Shown one piece after another: positions 1-4,755 of a DNA stretch of 5,570 bases (within the stretch, counting starts at the first letter, position 1; each line of letters begins with the position of its first letter). The stretch is from Lachnospiraceae bacterium (GTDB lineage: Bacteria; Bacillota; Clostridia; Lachnospirales; Lachnospiraceae). The DNA lies in NCBI GenBank assembly GCA_024699395.1, contig JAILPU010000286.1:1-5570 (forward strand), read 5' to 3'. The notes beneath the pieces are model-generated. The model did no database searches. It worked only from the letters and a program-made list of their open reading frames with translations, and was not told the origin of the DNA. Made by a program: the position numbers and the translations under genes.

Positions 1-184
1 CACCCGATCCGGATACGGTCCATGAGCCACTTTCAATCGTAACACTTGAAACCTGCGCAACAGTTGATGATGATGAACTTGCGGCTTTGACAACATTTGC
101 AGGAGTGTATGATGTCATTATCATTCCTGCGGCCAATGTTACGACTAATGCTTTTTTGATCTTGAAAAAAATGGATTTTGTCAT
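1..184 (-). CDS. N-terminal part of a secreted protein, function unknown (cut by window edge)
   Basis: The frame opens with ATG at 184 and runs off the left edge after 61 complete codons. The N-terminus has a classic Sec signal peptide: basic residues at 3-11 (K3, K8, K10, K11), a hydrophobic core at about 12-23 (ALVVTLAAGMIM) and small residues before a likely cleavage site near V32-K-A-A35. A serine run follows (residues 36-40), then a beta-prone stretch (VSSVTIESGSWTVSGSG) that looks like the start of an extracellular, perhaps carbohydrate-binding, module. A purine-rich AGGGAGG lies 14 bases upstream and AAGAGG 8 bases upstream; the second has the better spacing and supports this start. 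An in-frame GTG at 226 has no matching ribosome binding site. The visible part is too short to name a function. It follows another secreted protein on the same strand, so both may serve extracellular glycan or phosphate scavenging, which is inference. Confidence 0.8.
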   Translation of the reverse strand, partial: MTKSIFFKIKKALVVTLAAGMIMTSYTPANVVKAASSSSSTVAQVSSVTIESGSWTVSGSG

Positions 185-192
185 TCTCTGTG

Positions 193-205
193 CCTCTTCC
201 TCCCT
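193..205 (-). promoter_or_regulatory. Ribosome binding site region of the left-end secreted gene
   Basis: The minus strand reads AGGGAGGAAGAGG here. The inner AAGAGG lies 8 bases from the ATG at 184, which is normal spacing. The stronger AGGGAGG is 14 bases away, which is rather far. No other start codon lies between them, so the ATG at 184 is favoured. Confidence 0.6.
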
Positions 206-228
206 GATTAAATATTTGTTAAACACTC

Positions 229-265
229 CATTAAGATGTGCGGAAACACTCCGCACATCTTAATG
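229..265 (-). repeat. Perfect 16-bp inverted repeat (stem-loop) in the leader of the left-end gene
   Basis: The arms at 229-244 and 250-265 are exact reverse complements of each other (CATTAAGATGTGCGGA), separated by 5 bases. In RNA this gives a 16-bp stem with a 5-base loop. It lacks a U-tract on either side, so it is not an ordinary intrinsic terminator. It lies 45 bases before the ATG at 184 and 24 bases before the ribosome binding site region. It could be an mRNA-stabilising or processing hairpin, an operator, or part of an attenuation device. A 9-base direct repeat (minus strand GGAGTGTTT) overlaps its loop at 244-252 and recurs at 221-229. Confidence 0.85.
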
Positions 266-280
266 TAAATGTCAGTTCAT

Positions 281-303
281 AAAAAATGCCGATTCAAAAC
301 GGC
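281..303 (-). terminator. Weak hairpin plus U6 tract, possible intrinsic terminator
   Basis: On the minus strand GCCG (303-300) pairs with CGGC (291-288) around an 8-base interval. After one A comes a run of six T (286-281). The stem has only four firm GC pairs, with possible extra U-A pairs inside, so it is a modest terminator. It would end transcripts of the phosphoesterase gene whose stop codon is at 383. It lies downstream of a candidate promoter at 314-322, so it could instead act inside the leader of the next gene. Confidence 0.4.
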
Positions 304-313
304 TTCGTATAAA

Positions 314-322
314 ATTATATCA
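314..322 (-). promoter_or_regulatory. Extended -10 promoter candidate for the left-end gene
   Basis: The minus strand reads TGATATAAT, a full TATAAT with the TGn extension that can replace a good -35 box in Gram-positive vegetative promoters. At 17 bases upstream only TTTTAT is found, a poor -35. Transcription would start near 307 and leave a leader of about 120 bases carrying the U-tract hairpin and the 16-bp stem-loop. The AT-rich surroundings make a chance match possible. Confidence 0.4.
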
Positions 323-382
323 GCAATCTGCAATAAATAAAACCAAAACATTTGGATTTTTTTGTTATAAATTCTACCAAAA

Positions 383-2899
383 TTATCTGCTCTTTTTTGG
401 TATAGTTACCGAATCCAATGTATCGCCGTTGATATTTACAAATCTGTACTCAAGTCCCGAACTTGTAACTTTGATGATTCCTGCCGAACTGGGGCTGATC
501 TCCAATTGGTAAGCCTCAATAAGAGGATTGGTGCTGTCGTGACGTACAGTGCTTGCGTCTACAACACTTGTCCCATTGAATTCGGAACAGGTCGCATAAA
601 CAGTACCCTTATTGTTGTCTGTAGACTTCTTCCCGTTGTATATCCTGTATGTACGGTTATACTCGTGAACATCTCCCGCAAGAACCAGATCTACACCATA
701 CTTGTCAAAAAGCTGGTTGAAGTAAGGGTAATATGCTTGGGTTCCGTGTGATGCAGGTACAGTATCTCCATCGGATGAACGATAGAAAGAAGGGTAATGT
801 TCCTGAACGATTATATAATCATAATTACCTTTCTCACCGGTACATACATTTTCAAACCATGCCTGCTGTCTCTTAATGAATTCCGACTCGGATGCATTAT
901 AATTATTGGGATTGTTCTGTGTGCTCGAGCAGTTGTCAATATTTACAAACAGCACCCTGTTATAAATGAAATAGTAAGTTGATTCGCATCTGTCAGGACC
1001 GTTATCAGGGTAGTTTACCATATCATTGAACCACTCTGCCGAATAATACTTGGTCTTGCTTGAGCTTCCGGTACGCTTGTAATATTCCTTGTTACCGGTT
1101 ACAGGTGCGAAGATTGTATTCTTCAAAGCATCAACCTTGTCAAACTCTTTCCAGCAATCGTAATCATTGGAGTACTTTACAAGGTCACCGGAGAATACGA
1201 TTACAGGCATGTTATTGTTAGAAATGGTTGAAAGTTTTGAGTACAAAGTGTTGAATATTCCGGGCTTTTCGGAATCTGCAGGATCGGCATGCATATCACC
1301 GAACCATCCGATATAGAAGCTTGAAGTGCTTCCGGAAGTCTTGAATGATCTTATCTTGGTGGATCCGGAATCATTCTTTATAAGGTAATTGTAAACAGTG
1401 TTGGAAGAAAGACCCTGAAGGGTATACTTAAATGAATAAGTTGTGGTGGAACGCTTGTAATATCCTTCTGTTGTTGATTTTACATCGGTACCTGTAAGTG
1501 GAACTGTCTTAGCCGATGTGTCTGTTGACTTCCAGTAATAGAGAGTTGCCTTCTTAACTGTTGAATGGAAAGCAATATTCATACTGTTTGCGGGATCCGC
1601 TCCGGGATTAGCCATAACTACATTGATGGTAGAAGTTTCGCTTGAAGGATTTGTGGGAATGCTGTTACCTGCAGGTGTTGCCGTAGGTGCTGCTGTAGGC
1701 TTTGCTGTGGGCTTTGCTGTAGGTGCCGCCGTGGGCTTTGCTGTGGGCTTTGCCGTAGGTGCTGCCGTGGGCTTTGCTGTGGGTTTTGCCGTAGGAGCCG
1801 CTGTAGGCTTTGCTGTAGGTGCTGCCGTGGGCTTTGCTGTGGGTTTTGCTGTAGGTGCTGCTGTGGGCTTGGGAGTTGCATTGTTCTGTGCACCAAGCTC
1901 CAATGTGCCGAATACATTTGCAGCTGCAAACTCCGAAACAGATGCGGGATAATTGTCAAGCTCATCCCAGTTTGCATCAATAACACCGATATTAACTCTG
2001 ATATCTGAAGTAACATTATTAAATGCGTTCAAAGGAATTCTGTACTCTGCGAAAGCATTGTCATCATATCTTGATGTCTCAAAACTTTTTCCGGATTCAG
2101 TCCAATCCCATGAACCGTTGGTACCTGAATATTTATAGAGAGTATCTCCCTGAAGAAGATAATCCGCACCTTTATTTGAAAGACCGTTTGTATGATTTCC
2201 ATCTACGTCAAAATAGTAATTCTCTTTTGAGTAATTGGTAACGTCCTTTAATTTTCTTTCGATGTAAAGAGAGTCGCCGTATGCTACAGCGCTAACTTCT
2301 GCAAAAAGACCTGCGTTTTCACAAAGCTTGGGAGCATATTTCCAATCCTGAGACGAACCGTCTATTATGATTTCGGGATGGGAACTGTTTCCAAAGCCCA
2401 TGGATTTGATTGTAAATGTCTGCTGTGATGTGGGAGCTGTAAAACCTGAACAGTTTCCTATATCACAATAAAGTTTTAAACCTGTGATGTTTTTGGTGAG
2501 CTGAACCGAAATAATCTGCTCATTTGCTGAAGTGAATAATCCGTCGGTGCTCCAATGGCTTCTGTAAGAAGTTGAAGCAGTATTCTGGTCATCAGCTATA
2601 CCTAAAAGCATTCCTTTTCTTGCAGGAATAACTGTCATGTAGAAGGTATCGTATCTGGTACAGTCACAGTTTGATATATCAATATCAACTGTGCTCCAGT
2701 CTCTGGGCACATCATATGTAATATGTGTTCCCGCACTGTCGGACACGATCTGATAACCTGTTGACGTTGCTACATTGATAGATGCTGAAGGCGTACCCCC
2801 TGCAGCTTCTGCTTGTGAAGTGTTAAGACCCGTGAGCACTAAGGCCAAAGAGAGAACAAGGCCCAAAGCGTGTCTCAGGGAAGATTTAACTGTGTTCAC
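383..2899 (-). CDS. Secreted modular metallophosphoesterase (purple acid phosphatase-like) with CBM9-like domain and P-T-A-K linker
   Basis: This 838-residue exported protein probably removes phosphate from an extracellular, possibly sugar-linked, substrate. Residues 1-32 are a signal peptide (hydrophobic core ALGLVLSLALVLTGL, likely cut near SQA-EAA). Residues 35-170 are a beta-rich region with cysteines at 78, 80, 145 and 150. Residues 176-335 resemble CBM9-like sugar-binding domains (IIIDGSSQDW, YYFDVDGNHTNG, AEYRIPLNAF). A tetrad linker spans 345-408. Residues 424-521 resemble the FnIII-like N-domain of purple acid phosphatases. Residues 527-750 are a calcineurin-like phosphoesterase: GDMH (D535, H537), GDL (D572), GNKE (N603, K604), EHYP (H701) and GDVH (D743, H745). 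Usual signatures are GNHE and GHxH, so K604 and D743 are unusual. Residues 795-835 form a short beta-rich tail. No LPXTG or membrane anchor is seen. The start codon is GTG; AAAGGGG lies 4 bases upstream and an in-frame stop lies 5 codons upstream. The domain family is clear; substrate and activity are not. Confidence 0.9.
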   Translation of the reverse strand: MNTVKSSLRHALGLVLSLALVLTGLNTSQAEAAGGTPSASINVATSTGYQIVSDSAGTHITYDVPRDWSTVDIDISNCDCTRYDTFYMTVIPARKGMLLGIADDQNTASTSYRSHWSTDGLFTSANEQIISVQLTKNITGLKLYCDIGNCSGFTAPTSQQTFTIKSMGFGNSSHPEIIIDGSSQDWKYAPKLCENAGLFAEVSAVAYGDSLYIERKLKDVTNYSKENYYFDVDGNHTNGLSNKGADYLLQGDTLYKYSGTNGSWDWTESGKSFETSRYDDNAFAEYRIPLNAFNNVTSDIRVNIGVIDANWDELDNYPASVSEFAAANVFGTLELGAQNNATPKPTAAPTAKPTAKPTAAPTAKPTAAPTAKPTAKPTAAPTAKPTAKPTAAPTAKPTAKPTAAPTATPAGNSIPTNPSSETSTINVVMANPGADPANSMNIAFHSTVKKATLYYWKSTDTSAKTVPLTGTDVKSTTEGYYKRSTTTYSFKYTLQGLSSNTVYNYLIKNDSGSTKIRSFKTSGSTSSFYIGWFGDMHADPADSEKPGIFNTLYSKLSTISNNNMPVIVFSGDLVKYSNDYDCWKEFDKVDALKNTIFAPVTGNKEYYKRTGSSSKTKYYSAEWFNDMVNYPDNGPDRCESTYYFIYNRVLFVNIDNCSSTQNNPNNYNASESEFIKRQQAWFENVCTGEKGNYDYIIVQEHYPSFYRSSDGDTVPASHGTQAYYPYFNQLFDKYGVDLVLAGDVHEYNRTYRIYNGKKSTDNNKGTVYATCSEFNGTSVVDASTVRHDSTNPLIEAYQLEISPSSAGIIKVTSSGLEYRFVNINGDTLDSVTIPKKSR
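1676..1867 (-). repeat. In-frame 12-base tandem repeats encoding 16 P-T-A-X tetrads (linker)
   Basis: Residues 345-408 of the secreted phosphoesterase are 16 consecutive Pro-Thr-Ala-X tetrads, where X is Ala, Lys or, in the last, Thr. At DNA level these are near-identical 12-base units. There is a higher order of 36 bases (PTAAPTAKPTAK): units at residues 345-356, 365-376, 377-388 and 389-400 are full, and the one at 357-364 lacks one tetrad. All changes are multiples of three, so copy-number variation would alter linker length and keep frame. Such Pro/Thr linkers separate binding and catalytic domains in secreted enzymes; the lysines make it strongly basic. Confidence 0.95.
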
Positions 2900-2903
2900 A
2901 ATA

Positions 2904-2910
2904 CCCCTTT
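2904..2910 (-). promoter_or_regulatory. Ribosome binding site AAAGGGG deciding the GTG start
   Basis: The minus strand reads AAAGGGG, then TATT, then GTG at 2899. Spacing to the GTG is 4 bases, slightly short. No ATG is found in a better place, and the residues after the GTG give an immediate signal peptide, so the GTG start is well supported. The G-run could pair with the C-run at 2950-2946 in the leader. Confidence 0.65.
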
Positions 2911-2911
2911 C

Positions 2912-2932
2912 TTATGCTTTTATGGTGCATAA
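2912..2932 (-). promoter_or_regulatory. Small hairpin just before the ribosome binding site
   Basis: On the minus strand TTATGC (2932-2927) and GCATAA (2917-2912) are perfectly complementary around a 9-base loop. The hairpin lies directly upstream of the AAAGGGG site and may help expose or hide it. The stem is AU-rich and only 6 bp, so its effect is uncertain. Confidence 0.45.
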
Positions 2933-2942
2933 CCCCTGACTC

Positions 2943-3005
2943 TACGGGGGCGGTATAAACCGAAGCAAAAAAAGAGGCGTATGAACCCATTTTTCGCCCC
3001 CCGTA
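2943..3005 (-). repeat. GC-rich long-range inverted repeat in the phosphoesterase leader
   Basis: The minus strand carries TACGGGGGGCG (3005-2995) and CGCCCCCGTA (2952-2943). They pair over 10 bp with one bulged G. The 42 bases between them include the U-tract hairpin at 2967-3000 and, overlapping the 3' arm, a small CGGT/ACCG hairpin (2962-2951). The 5' G-run is shared with the terminator stem, so the two foldings exclude each other. It matches no riboswitch class I can recognise. Confidence 0.7.
2967..3000 (-). terminator. Intrinsic terminator after the CBM9-like gene (or leader attenuator)
   Basis: On the minus strand GGGGCG (3000-2995) pairs with CGCCTC (2979-2974), with one G-U pair, around a 15-base loop. 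Seven T follow directly (2973-2967). It lies 18 bases after the stop codon at 3018, the expected place to end the three-gene operon. A consensus -10 box lies just upstream at 3009-3014, so the same hairpin may also act on transcripts that start there. Confidence 0.65.
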
Positions 3006-3008
3006 TAC

Positions 3009-3014
3009 ATTATA
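3009..3014 (-). promoter_or_regulatory. Candidate -10 box (TATAAT) for the secreted phosphoesterase gene
   Basis: The minus strand has a perfect TATAAT here, inside TATATAATG. About 17 bases upstream the sequence is CGGAAG, which does not resemble a -35 box, and there is no TGn extension. Transcription would start near 3002, at the G-run of the inverted repeat, giving a leader of about 100 bases before the GTG. Confidence 0.4.
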
Positions 3015-3017
3015 TAG

Positions 3018-3602
3018 TTACATAATTATCCCTTCCGCGAAAAATTCCGGAAGGTGAAAATTCGGTGTAGGTGAGTCAATATGAGAAAATGCCCCATAAT
3101 GCTCAATCTCTTCACTCTCGCTGATCTTGTAGAGGTTAAACGTAACCCTGTCACCTCTTTCAAAACCATCTTTGTTTGCTAAATCCTTAAATACCCTGTT
3201 GGGAATCTTAACATGTGCTGCCCATTCACTGTCCAAGATTTCCGTTTTTATCTCTATCGATGTATCTGTAAGTTCATCGAAGTTGGTCCTTTTTGCCCTT
3301 GCGACCCCAAATCTGCAAAGGAAGGCCCCGTTAGCGTTTATCTCGAGATTAATATATTTCTCCGACACATTCGGTTCGGGATTTATAAAAAACTCCACTG
3401 CGCTGTCTTTATATACCGGATCGTTATATTGGGTATAGACCCTTTTGGGATCTTTTTCCTTAACAAGAAAGTCTATTGCCAGTCCGTAACCCCTTACGAC
3501 TGCCATTTTAACTTCCATATCCGGCTTTACTCTGCTGTTCCACAAGTAATCACTGACAGAAAGAGCTTCGCATAAAGCGAGCTCTTTCTCAGTGTCAATC
3601 AT
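3018..3602 (-). CDS. CBM9-like (carbohydrate-binding, DOMON-related) protein, probably cytoplasmic
   Basis: The predicted protein has 194 residues and is essentially one beta-sandwich domain of the CBM9-like type. Seen are VYKDSAVEFFINP (64-76), YINLEINANGAFL (83-95), WAAHVKIP (127-134), VTFNLYKI (153-160) and a C-terminal PNFHLPEFFAEGII (180-193), the kind of ending common in this family. There is no signal peptide or membrane segment, unlike most sugar-binding CBM9 modules, which sit in secreted enzymes. The start at 3602 is chosen because AAAGGG lies 11 bases upstream and the ATG falls just after the kinase stop codon. An earlier in-frame ATG at 3650 would overlap the kinase gene by 29 bases and add a non-conserved basic stretch. 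It ends an operon of sugar activation genes, so a role in binding or modifying a sugar derivative is plausible but unproven. Confidence 0.8.
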   Translation of the reverse strand: MIDTEKELALCEALSVSDYLWNSRVKPDMEVKMAVVRGYGLAIDFLVKEKDPKRVYTQYNDPVYKDSAVEFFINPEPNVSEKYINLEINANGAFLCRFGVARAKRTNFDELTDTSIEIKTEILDSEWAAHVKIPNRVFKDLANKDGFERGDRVTFNLYKISESEEIEHYGAFSHIDSPTPNFHLPEFFAEGIIM

Positions 3603-3613
3603 TTTAATTTCTA

Positions 3614-3619
3614 CCCTTT
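3614..3619 (-). promoter_or_regulatory. Ribosome binding site deciding the CBM9-like gene start
   Basis: AAAGGG on the minus strand lies 11 bases before the ATG at 3602, inside the 19-base gap after the kinase stop. It is downstream of the alternative ATG at 3650 and therefore supports the shorter product. Confidence 0.6.
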
Positions 3620-3621
3620 TA

Positions 3622-4737
3622 TTATTTTTCACTGTCTTTGATCTTAGCAATGATGGCCTTCATGTCGTCCATCTTGCGCTCCATATCACGAACAAGTTCA
3701 AACTGGGTATGACATCTTACCACGTTGTGGCCTTCATAATGAGTTCTGAAATAAGTATCACCCTCAAGATAATCGGTAAGGAATCTCATTCCGCACTCAA
3801 GTGTCATTGTCTTGGCACCGTAAGGCATCATCTCAAGCTCCTTATCGGTAAGCTTACCGCCGCAACCCTTAAGGAAGCCCTTTGCGTAGGTCTCGAACAA
3901 ATCAAGAGAAAGGGAAACCTTTGAGATATCCTTCTCATCCTCAGCAGCTGTGTTAGCGCCAAAACGGATGGAATCACCGAAATCGTTGATGGAAAGACCG
4001 GGCATTACGGTATCAAGGTCGATAACGCAAAGTCCCATGCCTGTCTTCTTATCGATAAGAACATTGTTAAGCTTTGTATCGTTATGGGTAACTCTCAAGG
4101 GAAGCTCTCCGCTCTCAAGCATGGAGTATGTAAGCTTCATGTCCTCAGCTCTGTCCATAACAAACTGGATTTCATCCTTAACGCTGTCATTTCTTCCCAG
4201 CTCGTTCTTGGCAACAACTTCTTTGAAGTGCTCAAAACGCTTGGGAGTATTATGGAAATCAGGAATAACATCAAAAAGCTGTGAAGCATCAAAATCGGAG
4301 AGAAGGAACTGGAATCTTCCGAATGCATATGCACTCTGGTAGAAATCCTCAGGCTTCTCAACAACATCAAAGCTCAATGACTCTTCAACAAAAAGATATA
4401 CTCTCCAGTAAGAACCGATGCTGTCTTTGTAGTAAGGCTTTCCGTCTTTTGTGAGAACAACGTTCATTGTCTCTCTGTCGGGATCGCCACCGTTGGCAAT
4501 GATTTTCTTTCTGAGGAAGCTTGTAACGTTACAAACGTTCTTCATAAGTTCCTCAGGATTGCGGAAGATAAGATGATTCATTCTCTGGAAAATGTATCTT
4601 GTTCCGCTTGAACACTTTACAAGGAAAGTATCATTGATATGACCGTTACCATATCTCTCGCAGGAAACCACTTCGCTGTCAAACCGGAAATTGTCTCTTG
4701 CTTCATCAATTTTTGCGCATAAATTTTCTCTTTCCAT
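3622..4737 (-). CDS. N-acetylhexosamine 1-kinase-like sugar kinase (APH/choline kinase fold)
   Basis: This 371-residue cytoplasmic kinase most resembles NahK/LnpB of bifidobacteria, which uses ATP to phosphorylate GlcNAc or GalNAc at C1 in the lacto-N-biose/galacto-N-biose pathway. Seen are an N-terminal nucleotide-binding lobe with YGNGHINDTFLV (29-40), the APH catalytic loop HNDTKLNNVL (218-227: H218, D220 as likely catalytic base, N225), and the metal-binding IDLDTVMPG (239-247, D240/D242) followed by NDFGDSIRFGAN (251-262). Length is close to the roughly 360 residues of NahK. AAGGAG lies 6 bases before the ATG at 4737, and the upstream nucleotidyltransferase stops 18 bases before, so they are surely co-transcribed. 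A product sugar-1-phosphate would be a natural substrate for that neighbour. Sugar specificity cannot be read from the sequence; another hexose or hexosamine is possible. Confidence 0.85.
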   Translation of the reverse strand: MERENLCAKIDEARDNFRFDSEVVSCERYGNGHINDTFLVKCSSGTRYIFQRMNHLIFRNPEELMKNVCNVTSFLRKKIIANGGDPDRETMNVVLTKDGKPYYKDSIGSYWRVYLFVEESLSFDVVEKPEDFYQSAYAFGRFQFLLSDFDASQLFDVIPDFHNTPKRFEHFKEVVAKNELGRNDSVKDEIQFVMDRAEDMKLTYSMLESGELPLRVTHNDTKLNNVLIDKKTGMGLCVIDLDTVMPGLSINDFGDSIRFGANTAAEDEKDISKVSLSLDLFETYAKGFLKGCGGKLTDKELEMMPYGAKTMTLECGMRFLTDYLEGDTYFRTHYEGHNVVRCHTQFELVRDMERKMDDMKAIIAKIKDSEK

Positions 4738-4743
4738 TCTGCT

Positions 4744-4749
4744 CTCCTT
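4744..4749 (-). promoter_or_regulatory. Ribosome binding site of the sugar kinase gene
   Basis: The minus strand has AAGGAG, 6 bases before the ATG at 4737, in the 18-base gap after the nucleotidyltransferase stop. This is close to ideal and fixes the kinase start. Confidence 0.75.
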
Positions 4750-4755
4750 GAAATC

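Noticed and set aside
343..355. Hairpin CCAAA-ACA-TTTGG downstream of the phosphoesterase stop as its terminator
   Set aside because: The stem has only 5 bp with two GC pairs and a broken T-rich tail on the minus strand. It may help termination but is too weak to call.
1676..1867. CRISPR-like or satellite array
   Set aside because: The units are continuous 12-base codon-phase repeats without spacers and encode a Pro/Thr linker.
1618..2016. Long open frames on both strands across the tetrad repeat (for example minus 1618-2016 rich in Gln/Pro/Leu and plus 1623-1952 rich in Val/Gly/Ala)
   Set aside because: They are shadows of the 12-base repeat, which stays open in several frames. They lack ribosome binding sites and recognisable domains, and they lie inside a well-supported gene.
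2900..3017. Known riboswitch (c-di-GMP, preQ1, THF and similar) in the leader
   Set aside because: I could not match the conserved core of any class I know. The region is reported only as an unassigned structured leader.
3603..3650. Upstream ATG at 3650 as start of the CBM9-like gene
   Set aside because: It would overlap the kinase gene and add a basic, non-conserved 16-residue stretch. The ATG at 3602 has a ribosome binding site in the intergenic gap.
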